A DNA stretch of 39,458 nucleotides from a virus. The translations under genes and the position numbers were made by a program. Shown piece after piece: positions 17,736-23,598 of the stretch. Positions within the stretch are counted from its first letter, which is position 1. Each line of letters starts with the position of its first letter. The DNA is taken from positions 1 through 39,458 of the IMG/VR virus record IMGVR_UViG_3300030102_004232, one strand, 5' to 3'. The notes beneath the pieces are model-generated. The model was not told where the DNA came from, ran no database searches, and saw only the letters and a list, made by a program, of their open reading frames with translations.

Positions 17736-17910
17736 GTGTAATTGGGGATTTTTAGTACAAAATCGGCCTTTTAGTACCAAAATAGGGGACAAAATTACCT
17801 GACCCTTCTCCACACACTTGTGCGTTTGTACATGTGTATAGAAAAAAAAAGACATGTGCAGTGGTTATTTTAACTACCACAGTCTATCCAACTACTTATG
17901 GAGGTTTACT
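17736..17910 (+). promoter_or_regulatory. Intergenic control region with paired palindromic repeats
   Basis: No gene here. Two near-identical copies of TTTTAGTAC(C)AAAAT occur at 17750-17763 and 17769-17783, with their AGTAC centres 19 bp apart. Each is itself a near-palindrome around GTAC, as expected for tandem operator sites. Downstream there is an imperfect inverted repeat (ACACTTGT about 17814 with ACATGTGT about 17830). I see no well-spaced -35/-10 pair. GGAGG at 17900-17904 is the ribosome-binding site for the next gene. Confidence 0.45.
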
Positions 17911-18093
17911 ATGAGACAGCTTCGTTCTCTATTCCAATTGATCTGTTCATTACTAGCTTTTGCTTTTGAAGAGTATCCTATTACATCTCTCTTTGTTATG
18001 GGAGCAATTCTTTACGGTTTACATGTTTGGAGTGGAACGCCTTGGTTCGTTAACTACTCTGACATGGGACAGTACGCTCGATGGAGCTTCTGA
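17911..18093 (+). CDS. 60-aa membrane protein
   Basis: I chose ATG 17911 because GGAGG lies 6 bases upstream; a longer frame from 17854 has no such signal. The product has two hydrophobic stretches (about residues 8-20 and 23-40, FVMGAILYGLHVW). The stop codon TGA (18091-18093) falls inside the 5' strand of the tRNA-like hairpin that follows. Function unknown. Confidence 0.6.
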   Translation: MRQLRSLFQLICSLLAFAFEEYPITSLFVMGAILYGLHVWSGTPWFVNYSDMGQYARWSF

Positions 18094-18127
18094 GATTGGT
18101 GAAGGAAGGTTCGATTCCTTCCCTCAG
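18090..18127 (+). ncRNA. tRNA acceptor/T-arm-like minihelix 1
   Basis: CTGAG (18090-18094) pairs with CTCAG (18123-18127), and GGAAGG (18104-18109) pairs with CCTTCC (18117-18122), contiguous on the 3' side, giving 11 bp. The loop TTCGATT (18110-18116) matches the canonical tRNA T-loop. Nine unpaired bases (18095-18103) replace the D and anticodon arms. A T-arm stacked on an acceptor-like stem is the minimal recognition shape for tRNA-processing enzymes such as RNase P. A second element of the same design lies at 18678-18732. No complete tRNA can be drawn and no CCA end follows directly. Confidence 0.55.
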
Positions 18128-18189
18128 TATTGCCCAACTCTGGCCTGGGCTTGGATGCCAGCACATTTATTACATGGAGTTTAATTCTC

Positions 18190-18534
18190 ATGACTACATC
18201 TCAAATCAAGTCAACCACTAAGGTTACTAAGCTACCTTCAGCAGCTACTACTGACTTCAAAAACATCACTAGCTGGAAGATCAAAGAAGGCATGCAAGCT
18301 GTACTCGTAGAGCAAGCAGAGCCTCTTACTATCCGCAAGCTAGATGGTACTCGTAAGCAAGTCAAAGACCAATACATATTGATCGAGTGGTCTCCTAAGC
18401 TTAGTCTCATACTTGAGATACCTGAGACAATAACAGATCCAGTTGCATTTGTAGCTGAGATCAATGATGCCGGCTATGTCGACATGCATAAGTGGGGTAA
18501 ATACTTCCCAATGGCTAAAGAACGTCTATTCTAA
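18190..18534 (+). CDS. 114-aa hypothetical protein
   Basis: ATG 18190 is preceded by GGAG (18177-18180). The N-terminus is Thr/Ser/Lys-rich, and the C-terminal part (about residues 60-114) alternates hydrophobic and charged residues as in a small alpha/beta domain. No family recognised. It is preceded by the first minihelix and a GCCCA/TGGGC hairpin (18131-18149), and followed by 243 bp without a gene. Confidence 0.65.
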   Translation: MTTSQIKSTTKVTKLPSAATTDFKNITSWKIKEGMQAVLVEQAEPLTIRKLDGTRKQVKDQYILIEWSPKLSLILEIPETITDPVAFVAEINDAGYVDMHKWGKYFPMAKERLF

Positions 18535-18548
18535 GACCCAAAGAGCCA

Positions 18549-18628
18549 ATTCACGGGGTATTCCCGCCCGAATCTGGGGAGAGATCTTCTCTGCAATAAA
18601 GCCGAGATAGAACTGTAACCACCCCAGA
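18549..18628 (+). ncRNA. Structured untranslated RNA region
   Basis: Within the gene-free stretch 18535-18777 there is a small hairpin (CGGG 18554-18557 with CCCG 18563-18566). It is followed by a perfect 7-bp stem, TCTGGGG (18573-18579) with CCCCAGA (18622-18628). That stem encloses an adjacent hairpin AGAGA (18580-18584)/TCTCT (18588-18592). The compact stacking suggests a folded leader or processed RNA; identity unknown. Confidence 0.4.
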
Positions 18629-18677
18629 AACAATAACCATAGCCGTGAGTCTACTTCAAGACCCATGATATTGGTTC

Positions 18678-18732
18678 GCTGAGTAACATGGTACTAGCTT
18701 TTCGCTAGGGTAGGTTCGATTCCTACCTCAGC
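18678..18732 (+). ncRNA. tRNA acceptor/T-arm-like minihelix 2, with variable-arm-like hairpin
   Basis: GCTGAG (18678-18683) pairs with CTCAGC (18727-18732); GTAGG (18710-18714) pairs with CCTAC (18722-18726) around the T-loop TTCGATT (18715-18721). An additional hairpin CTAGC (18694-18698)/GCTAG (18704-18708) sits where a long tRNA variable arm would be. The D and anticodon arms are absent, so this cannot be a decoding tRNA. A CACCCA/TGGGTG hairpin (18736-18756) follows before the next gene, as a GCCCA/TGGGC hairpin follows element 1. Confidence 0.55.
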
Positions 18733-18777
18733 AGTCACCCACAGTGGAGATGGGTGCCACACACTAGGAGTTCTACC

Positions 18778-18969
18778 ATGAAATCCCCAAGACTATATGT
18801 TGCCTCGACCCTCGAAGCTGCAGCCAAGCAGCTGAGAAAGGGGAGTACAAAGAAGTTTGTGTCGAGTCTCATACTTGATACATACAAGACTGTAGGCCGT
18901 AAGGCTTTACCAGCTAGAAGAGCTATTGCGAATGCAATTGAGCCATCTAGACCCAGTTACTGGAACTAG
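18778..18969 (+). CDS. 63-aa basic hypothetical protein
   Basis: ATG 18778 has AGGAG 8 bases upstream and is preferred over an upstream in-frame start at 18754 that lies in the RNA hairpin. The product is basic and helical (LEAAAKQLRKGSTKKFVSSL). No family recognised. Confidence 0.6.
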   Translation: MKSPRLYVASTLEAAAKQLRKGSTKKFVSSLILDTYKTVGRKALPARRAIANAIEPSRPSYWN

Positions 18970-19076
18970 TACCCCTCAAAATTATGCATATGGGATACCC
19001 TCTGATTCTCCCTCTCTGCTCGTCTGGGCAGACTGGGGGACTCACACCCCTGTTCAACTTAACTTAGGAGACTATT
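18970..19076 (+). promoter_or_regulatory. Structured leader of the 87-aa gene
   Basis: No gene. It contains a GTCT/AGAC hairpin with a GGGC loop (around 19022-19033) and a following GGGG...CCCC hairpin (around 19035-19050). The ribosome-binding site TTAGGAG lies just before ATG 19077. It is the third gene in this region with an unusually long, GC-rich folded leader. Confidence 0.35.
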
Positions 19077-19340
19077 ATGTCTAACGCACTACTAGTTGCA
19101 AATGTGATTAAAGAGATCTCTACTGGAGACCTCACTCTTGATAATACATATCAGGATAAACAGTTAGATGCTCTCACCTCATCCAAGTGGTTTCAAGACC
19201 AATGGGAAGAGTTTTGCGAAGCTTTACCCGCTGCCAAGAACATGTCTCGTGATGACATCATCAGAGTGATGAATTGTTTCACTTGCATGTTCCCAAACGA
19301 AGCGGCATCTATCATGGTTAGTGAAAGCTCTAATGAGTAA
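19077..19340 (+). CDS. 87-aa hypothetical protein
   Basis: Starts MSNALLVANVIKEIS after an AGGAG site. Acidic and helical, with a Cys-containing segment MNCFTCMFPNE near the C-terminus. No family recognised. Its stop overlaps the next start by one base (TAATG). Confidence 0.6.
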   Translation: MSNALLVANVIKEISTGDLTLDNTYQDKQLDALTSSKWFQDQWEEFCEALPAAKNMSRDDIIRVMNCFTCMFPNEAASIMVSESSNE

Positions 19341-19543
19341 TGTCTGACCTCAAACATATCTGGGTGTTGGTATATAACAGTACCGACCCCCAGTTGTTTC
19401 CTTCGGAAGAGAAAGCATGGCAATGTGCCGGTGCTATCAATACTCGACGTAGGGAACTAGGCCAGGAGCCTATCCCGTACAGTGTTATGACTGCACAACA
19501 ACTCCAATTACTCTATAGGCATCTAGACAATGAGCATGATTAA
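19340..19543 (+). CDS. 67-aa hypothetical protein
   Basis: Coupled to the preceding gene by TAATG. The sequence HIWVLVYNSTDPQLFPSEEKAWQCAG suggests a small alpha/beta fold; no family recognised. Overlaps the next gene by 14 bases. Confidence 0.55.
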   Translation: MSDLKHIWVLVYNSTDPQLFPSEEKAWQCAGAINTRRRELGQEPIPYSVMTAQQLQLLYRHLDNEHD

Positions 19544-19685
19544 AGCTTATTTACATGAGCGTCAAGACGAGATCAATCGTCAGGCAGTAGAAGATATGGA
19601 ATGTAAAGAGTTCCATGATCAACTGCGAAACGAATTTGAAACTCGTCTATCAACTGAAAACCCTAACAACTCAGATCCCAAATGA
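19530..19685 (+). CDS. 51-aa hypothetical protein
   Basis: ATG 19530 (or 19536, two codons later) to TGA 19683-19685. Highly charged and helical (AYLHERQDEINRQAVEDME). It overlaps the previous gene by 14 bases and the next by the ATGA arrangement, which supports real coding. No family recognised. Confidence 0.55.
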   Translation: MSMIKAYLHERQDEINRQAVEDMECKEFHDQLRNEFETRLSTENPNNSDPK

Positions 19686-19756
19686 CATCATTCATTATCT
19701 TATTCTGTGTCGTCATCCTCCTATTTATATTCCTAAAGAATATAGGAGCTTACTGA
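19682..19756 (+). CDS. 24-aa single-span membrane peptide
   Basis: ATG 19682 overlaps the previous stop (ATGA). It encodes MTSFIILFCVVILLFIFLKN plus four residues: one membrane span with a short polar tail. Its TGA (19754-19756) lies within stem II of the hammerhead ribozyme, so ribosomes finishing this peptide would run over the ribozyme's 5' strand. Too short to be certain, but the gene overlap and composition favour it. Confidence 0.45.
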   Translation: MTSFIILFCVVILLFIFLKNIGAY

Positions 19757-19816
19757 CGAAACCCTCTTCGGAGGGTCGGTGGGAGATGACCGCCCCACCC
19801 TGATGAGTCAGGTCAT
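19753..19816 (+). ncRNA. Type II hammerhead ribozyme
   Basis: All core elements are present in order. Stem II 3' strand CTGAC (19753-19757) is followed by GAAA (19758-19761). Stem III is CCCTC/GAGGG (19762-19766, 19771-19775) closed by a TTCG loop. The cleavage triplet GTC is at 19775-19777, with the cut expected after C19777. Stem I is GGTGGG (19778-19783) with CCCACC (19794-19799), then core CTGATGA (19800-19806), then stem II 5' strand GTCAG (19807-19811). Every stem is perfectly paired. Loop I ATGACC (19786-19791) can also pair with GGTCAT (19811-19816), a plausible stabilising pseudoknot. Cleavage would separate the small genes upstream from the 110-aa gene at 19839. Confidence 0.9.
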
Positions 19817-19838
19817 TGTTCAATTCATTCATTAACTT

Positions 19839-20171
19839 ATGGAACAATCCAAACAGCCAAGGAAGGCTACCCCAGAGCAAAATGCTAACGTTGTCAAACA
19901 AGTTAGCGATATTGTTATAGATCGAATAATAGACGAGGAGGTGGAGAAGCACCTAAACACACCTGAAACTCGGACAAAGTTGGAGATGATGGCTGTATAC
20001 AGACAGCTAACTGAAAACACTAACTACACAAGAGATGCAAGTAAGAATGTTCTTGATGAACTAGTCAAACTTACTGACCTTGTTTTACTTTATAAATCTC
20101 GTCTGGAACAAGTTGAGAAAGACAACAAAGATCTGGTAGACCGTGTTAACAAGTTGGAGAAGCTTAAGTAA
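19839..20171 (+). CDS. 110-aa coiled-coil protein
   Basis: Acidic and helical. The C-terminal 50 residues (for example LVLLYKSRLEQVEKDNKDL) show coiled-coil heptads. No family recognised. No Shine-Dalgarno sequence; the leader after the ribozyme contains GTTCAATTCATTC, the TTCAATT motif that precedes several other genes here. Ends one base into the next start. Confidence 0.65.
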   Translation: MEQSKQPRKATPEQNANVVKQVSDIVIDRIIDEEVEKHLNTPETRTKLEMMAVYRQLTENTNYTRDASKNVLDELVKLTDLVLLYKSRLEQVEKDNKDLVDRVNKLEKLK

Positions 20172-20302
20172 TGGATTTAATAATTGCTATTGCCTGTATT
20201 GCTGCCTTCATTTATTTCCTTTATCTGATGGCAGATTTTCTAGATGCAAGAGAAGCTGAACGAGCCAAGAAACGTAAGCGTGGGAGAAGGAAACGTAAAT
20301 GA
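20171..20302 (+). CDS. 43-aa membrane protein with polybasic tail
   Basis: ATG 20171 to TGA 20300-20302. One hydrophobic span (LIIAIACIAAFIYFLYLMA) is followed by a strongly basic tail ending RKRGRRKRK-like. It overlaps the previous gene by one base and the next by four (ATGA), supporting a real gene. Topology suggests a membrane anchor with a cytoplasmic basic tail; function unknown. Confidence 0.55.
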   Translation: MDLIIAIACIAAFIYFLYLMADFLDAREAERAKKRKRGRRKRK

Positions 20303-20523
20303 ACATAGCTCCTCACTACTACCCCCAAGAACATATGCCTCTTGATAGGGTTAAATTCTCATTCGAGAATAAACTTTATACCATTGAGTATCAGAAGAGA
20401 AGCCCAAGTACAGGAATGTTTGTGACGGTGGATTTCATTGTATTTCCACCAGACACTACAGTCCATGTTCTTATCGGTAGGCTGGAGGATTATTACAAAT
20501 CAAAGGCGTATGCTTCCGAATGA
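20299..20523 (+). CDS. 74-aa hypothetical protein
   Basis: Coupled by ATGA to the preceding gene. Beta-rich N-terminal half (VKFSFENKLYTIEYQKR, then FVTVDFIVFPPDTTVHVLI) and a helical end. No family recognised. Confidence 0.6.
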   Translation: MNIAPHYYPQEHMPLDRVKFSFENKLYTIEYQKRSPSTGMFVTVDFIVFPPDTTVHVLIGRLEDYYKSKAYASE

Positions 20524-20584
20524 TGACATAGGTAGAAATCACCATATTTCTTAGGTACTATCGATCTAATGTTTTTATTATTTA

Positions 20585-20737
20585 ATGGACGAGCCATCGC
20601 CTGATTCCCACCAATATGACTTTGCAAATCCTAGTCACACTAGCGTGTTTATCAAGGATGACTTTGTAATTGTCAATGTAGTTATTGAACCCGGTATCAC
20701 AAATGAATTCAAATTCAAACGAACTCAACAAACCTGA
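20585..20737 (+). CDS. 50-aa hypothetical protein
   Basis: ATG 20585 to TGA 20735-20737; beta-rich (SVFIKDDFVIVNVVIEPG). It fills an otherwise empty gap and overlaps the next gene by 35 bases, more than is usual here, so support is moderate. No ribosome-binding site seen. Confidence 0.4.
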   Translation: MDEPSPDSHQYDFANPSHTSVFIKDDFVIVNVVIEPGITNEFKFKRTQQT

Positions 20738-20948
20738 TATACCTGACTCACTTAATCAAGATGAGTTAAAAGGTATGGAATTTGTAGCCAACATGAGAGC
20801 CTCTGCCGATAAATACGGTGCTGGCTTTATAGGTGGCTTTAAAGATCCCAAGACAGGAAAAATCTTTCTCAATACTAATCTTGATGAAGATGATCCTGTC
20901 TATCAAAGAACCTATAAGAAGCTAAAGGATTCTAATCCTGAGCAATAA
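20703..20948 (+). CDS. 81-aa hypothetical protein
   Basis: I prefer ATG 20703 (MNSNSNELNKPD) over an upstream TTG at 20685. Hydrophilic and acidic, with a segment GFIGGFKDPKTGKIFLNTN that looks like a small beta hairpin. No family recognised. Confidence 0.6.
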   Translation: MNSNSNELNKPDIPDSLNQDELKGMEFVANMRASADKYGAGFIGGFKDPKTGKIFLNTNLDEDDPVYQRTYKKLKDSNPEQ

Positions 20949-20951
20949 ACT

Positions 20952-20997
20952 CTGGGCTGTGTAACGTATTTCCCGTGACGTTATATGTAAGTCCCAG
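20952..20997 (+). other. Nested hairpin between genes
   Basis: CTGGG pairs with CCCAG as an outer stem (about 20952-20997), enclosing a hairpin AACGT/ACGTT (about 20963-20982). There is no T-run, so it is not a standard terminator. It precedes an SD-less start at 21015 (leader AACTTAAATT), like the other hairpin-plus-AT leaders in this window. Confidence 0.4.
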
Positions 20998-21014
20998 TCA
21001 TTACAACTTAAATT

Positions 21015-21275
21015 ATGCCTATTGATTCAAAAACCCCAGACTTTCTCGATGATGACATTCGTTCTGCGACTGTTGCCAAAGAGATGTTTGCAGAATTAGG
21101 TCTCGAATACTGTCAGGTGCATTGGTATGGGAACAACCCAGACTTCAACAAAGAACCTGATCGTATCGATACCAACATCAAAGATCCAGTCAAGATTGGC
21201 ATACGTGTCATTCAAGAACGTCGTCGTCGACTGGACTATCAAGAACTCAAGTCAACGGAGGAACCCAATGGCTAA
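21015..21275 (+). CDS. 86-aa hypothetical protein
   Basis: Acidic N-terminus (MPIDSKTPDFLDDDIRSATV) and an Arg-rich C-terminal helix (VIQERRRRLDYQEL). It ends with a GGAGGA ribosome-binding site for the next gene, which it overlaps by 8 bases. No family recognised. Confidence 0.6.
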   Translation: MPIDSKTPDFLDDDIRSATVAKEMFAELGLEYCQVHWYGNNPDFNKEPDRIDTNIKDPVKIGIRVIQERRRRLDYQELKSTEEPNG

Positions 21276-21561
21276 AGACAAACTTCCTCTTCGATTTAAG
21301 AAGAGAGTACCCATTCTCAAACTTCCGTTTGGACTGGGTGATGTCAAAGTTAATCTCTCTGCCAGTCATGGTATTGAGTCTATTACTTTCCAAGGTAGAG
21401 CAGCTAAGTTGCAAGGCAATCTTAACTACAACCTGCACAAGAATACAGTACAGAGTCTAGTATCTGTGTCTGGCACCGGTCTGTCAAAACAATTTACAGT
21501 ACAGACCAAAGAACAATCCGAATCTAAATCAAAGGAGGAATCTAAAGATGAGCAAAAGTAA
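21268..21561 (+). CDS. 97-aa protein, weak DUF4236-like pattern
   Basis: Start ATG 21268 follows GGAGGA and is preferred to a much longer frame beginning at 21127 inside the previous gene. The sequence PLRFKKRVPILKLPFGLGDV, a later beta-rich part and an SGTGLSK motif loosely recall DUF4236 (basic start, beta strands, GTGLS). The likeness is weak. The C-terminal KEESK is produced by the ribosome-binding cassette for the next gene. Confidence 0.55.
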   Translation: MAKDKLPLRFKKRVPILKLPFGLGDVKVNLSASHGIESITFQGRAAKLQGNLNYNLHKNTVQSLVSVSGTGLSKQFTVQTKEQSESKSKEESKDEQK

Positions 21562-21919
21562 ATTCAAAGATGGGATGAGAACTAACTCTTCTTATCACAC
21601 AAAGGAAGATATTGCTTTATGTTTTGGAGAACGCACTGGCTATGATGTCGAACCAAAAGACATCAGAGTCAGAGGCAATTGGCTTTTTCATCGAGCAGAC
21701 TGGCTAGATGGTGATGTAGATTGCTATCCAGCTAAAGATGCTAGATATAACTCAGGTGTTCTTTGTATGGAACCTTGGAGTGGAGTAAAGATGGAGGATT
21801 CTCCTTTTATTCCAAAGAATGACGAAAGGGTTGCCAAAGCTTTAGAAATATTAGATAAAGGATACAACAAACATTTACAAGATCTAGCTAAGGAGGAATC
21901 TAAAGATGGCAGTGTCTAA
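21548..21919 (+). CDS. 123-aa hypothetical protein
   Basis: Strong AAGGAGG site before ATG 21548. It has Trp/Asp/Tyr-rich middle sequence (RGNWLFHRADWLDGDVDCY) and a helical acidic end terminating in KEESKDGSV, where the next ribosome-binding cassette is encoded. No family recognised. Confidence 0.65.
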   Translation: MSKSKFKDGMRTNSSYHTKEDIALCFGERTGYDVEPKDIRVRGNWLFHRADWLDGDVDCYPAKDARYNSGVLCMEPWSGVKMEDSPFIPKNDERVAKALEILDKGYNKHLQDLAKEESKDGSV

Positions 21920-22163
21920 AAAACATCAGCCTGTAGGTCAACGATACAAGATCGGTGATCGTGTCTATCGCAAGAAAGCTAACATGGGATCGAAAGGTTC
22001 CATGAAAGATTACAACCAAAGATATGGCACAATCACAGAAGTAAGTGAGAATGTTAATGCAGTTGGTGCTATTAACTACTTTTATATGGTTGAGTGGGAA
22101 GGATCAAGATCTGGTGCTCCCTCCAAACATATACAACATAGGTTGATCTTAGCGGATGGTTAA
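21906..22163 (+). CDS. 85-aa protein with SH3-like barrel pattern
   Basis: The stretch YKIGDRVYRKK followed by RYGTITEVSEN and FYMVEWEGSR reads as a small SH3/KOW-like beta barrel (G-D-x-V, then a GTI turn and VEW strand), common in small phage and DNA/RNA-binding proteins. Fold assignment is by eye. Strong ribosome-binding cassette upstream. Confidence 0.6.
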   Translation: MAVSKKHQPVGQRYKIGDRVYRKKANMGSKGSMKDYNQRYGTITEVSENVNAVGAINYFYMVEWEGSRSGAPSKHIQHRLILADG

Positions 22164-22164
22164 A

Positions 22165-22251
22165 ATGGAAACTTTCTTTCAAGTTGTCATTTGTATATTG
22201 GCAGGTACATATTATTTGTATCTGCTAAACAAATGGTTCAAGTTAAATTAG
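22165..22251 (+). CDS. 28-aa membrane peptide
   Basis: ATG 22165 to TAG 22249-22251 encodes METFFQVVICILAGTYYLYL plus a short basic tail: one membrane span. It fills the gap between two genes and ends in the next gene's AGGAG site. Plausible but short. Confidence 0.45.
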   Translation: METFFQVVICILAGTYYLYLLNKWFKLN

Positions 22252-22261
22252 GAGAAAACAA

Positions 22262-22447
22262 ATGATTACACCTCGTGCACCCAAACCTCCTCTTGTAGGC
22301 AGACTTTTACGAGGTATTTCAAAATCCCGGAATCTAGAGAAAACTTATCAGATCTTTGGTAAGATGTTCAAACCACTCTATAGCAGTGAGGACAAGCTTG
22401 GTATCTTTCTGCTATGGAAAAAGTTTTTGAACTCTCCAGACAAATGA
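22262..22447 (+). CDS. 61-aa basic hypothetical protein
   Basis: TTAGGAG precedes the ATG. Basic, Pro-rich N-terminus (MITPRAPKPPLVGRLLRG), then a helical hydrophobic end. The stop overlaps the next start as ATGA (22444-22447). No family recognised. Confidence 0.6.
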   Translation: MITPRAPKPPLVGRLLRGISKSRNLEKTYQIFGKMFKPLYSSEDKLGIFLLWKKFLNSPDK

Positions 22448-22659
22448 AACAGTCTGCAATCCAGACAGATATTGCATACCTACAAAAATTTAATTACCAA
22501 ATTAGACCAGACCTTTCGACAAAACGGAAGGTCTTTTTATGCAAATCTGCTCGTTGGAAAGGTGAGAAACTTCTCACTATGAATCGTCTAAAAGGCATGG
22601 CTGATGCTCATCGCCGTGACGTTCAACGTTATGTCCAATCTTTACCCACGGAGGATTAA
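22444..22659 (+). CDS. 71-aa hypothetical protein containing a terminator-like hairpin
   Basis: I chose ATG 22444 because it overlaps the preceding stop by ATGA; an upstream ATG at 22414 is in the same frame. Basic protein ending RRDVQRYVQSLPTED. Its coding sequence runs through a 10-bp hairpin plus T-run at 22509-22538 that looks like an intrinsic terminator, so expression may be attenuated within the gene. No family recognised. Confidence 0.55.
   Translation: MKQSAIQTDIAYLQKFNYQIRPDLSTKRKVFLCKSARWKGEKLLTMNRLKGMADAHRRDVQRYVQSLPTED
22509..22538 (+). terminator. Intrinsic-terminator-like hairpin inside a reading frame
   Basis: AGACCTTTCG (22509-22518) pairs with CGGAAGGTCT (22525-22534) over 10 bp (one G-U) with a 6-base ACAAAA loop, immediately followed by T (22534-22538). 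It has all parts of an intrinsic terminator but lies within an open frame. Confidence 0.7.
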
Positions 22660-22661
22660 TT

Positions 22662-22940
22662 ATGCCGGACAAGTTTGATGGTTTTGAGGAGTACAAAATA
22701 GAAGCTAGAGCTTCTGTTCCTTATGCCATGTATATTTATGCTAAATCTGATACAGATGCGAGAAGAATAGCTGAACACAAAGCAGAAAGTTATCAACGCA
22801 CCAGTAAAGAGCGTTTAGAAGAAGCTAATACTGATACTGACTATGACAGCTGGTCGATGCGAGTTGATGACTTTGGACTTCAGATTGAATCAGTCAATCG
22901 AGTCTGCCGTAGACCTTTTATTCCTAATTTCGATGATTGA
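22662..22940 (+). CDS. 92-aa hypothetical protein
   Basis: GGAGGA site upstream. The pattern YKIEARASVPYAMYIYAKSD followed by DARRIAEHKAES looks like a small beta-alpha unit of the type seen in many phage accessory proteins. No named family. Overlaps the next gene by 8 bases. Confidence 0.6.
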   Translation: MPDKFDGFEEYKIEARASVPYAMYIYAKSDTDARRIAEHKAESYQRTSKERLEEANTDTDYDSWSMRVDDFGLQIESVNRVCRRPFIPNFDD

Positions 22941-23262
22941 CAATCCACTACCTGACCAGGTAATGCAAGAAAAGCAAAGAGACTTTGAAAATGAATTATT
23001 CAAAGAATACTCTGACAAAGAAGCTAAAGAATTATGTCAAGAACATTCTGTTGTTCCTGAATATATATCGAGCTTCCAAAAATGGTATCACGATTACCTA
23101 TCTGATCCAAAGAATCAAGATCCTAACGACATGATTGATAAGAGACATCTTATTAATGATTGGTGGGATGAACAAGGTAAAGATCTCATCAACGATTTTT
23201 GTGGTGGATGGGCAGCCAATCCTACCCCATATCAAATTGATCCTATATCGGAGGATGACTAA
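22933..23262 (+). CDS. 109-aa acidic hypothetical protein
   Basis: ATG 22933 (MIDNPLPDQV) is the start compatible with local spacing; a longer frame from 22843 would overlap its neighbour heavily. Acidic, Trp-rich (NDWWDEQGKDLINDFCGGW). Ends with GGAGGATGACTAATGG, which supplies both its own stop and the next gene's start. No family recognised. Confidence 0.6.
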   Translation: MIDNPLPDQVMQEKQRDFENELFKEYSDKEAKELCQEHSVVPEYISSFQKWYHDYLSDPKNQDPNDMIDKRHLINDWWDEQGKDLINDFCGGWAANPTPYQIDPISEDD

Positions 23263-23549
23263 TGGACATTAAACAGATGATCAAAGACATAGAAGCATAT
23301 ATGGATGTCCAATCAAAATATCATCCAATGAATCAAGACTGGTACTTCTATAAATTTCAAGAAGAACTTGAAGAGATCAAATCTAAATTAGAGTATATCG
23401 AATACTGGGAACCTTCCGATGAGGAAATGAATCCCAGTGAACCTCCGATATCAGCAGAAGAACGTGATCGTATGGCTCAAGAAGCCAAAGAAGAATCACA
23501 TCCTCATAGATTTCCTATAAGAGGCAGATTTGGTGTTCGTTACCATTAA
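23262..23549 (+). CDS. 95-aa hypothetical protein
   Basis: Coupled by TAATG. Acidic, with a helical N-terminus rich in Tyr/Glu (YFYKFQEELEEIKSKLEYIE) and a Pro/Arg-rich C-terminus. No family recognised. Confidence 0.6.
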   Translation: MDIKQMIKDIEAYMDVQSKYHPMNQDWYFYKFQEELEEIKSKLEYIEYWEPSDEEMNPSEPPISAEERDRMAQEAKEESHPHRFPIRGRFGVRYH

Positions 23550-23555
23550 ATATAC

Positions 23556-23598
23556 AGACCTGAGATGTCTCTAAACTCATTCGTGTTCAATTTAATTT
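23556..23598 (+). promoter_or_regulatory. Repeat leader, copy A (hairpin plus TTCAATT)
   Basis: AGAC (23556-23559) pairs with GTCT (23567-23570) around loop CTGAGAT, followed by a conserved spacer and TTCAATTTAATTT up to ATG 23599. Nearly the same ~38 bases recur at 28707-28756. No Shine-Dalgarno sequence is present, so the element may act as promoter or translation leader. Confidence 0.5.

Noticed and set aside
17801-17850. A sigma-70 promoter around TTGTGC and TATAGA
   Set aside because: The spacing is only about 13 bp, too short for a standard promoter.
18678-18732. A complete tRNA gene
   Set aside because: The T-arm and acceptor-like stem are good, but no D arm or anticodon arm can be formed and the length is only 55 bases.
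18090-18732. Phage attachment sites derived from a host tRNA 3' end
   Set aside because: A tRNA-like 3' end would fit an attP core, but no integrase is visible, two non-identical copies occur, and both pair internally as minihelices.
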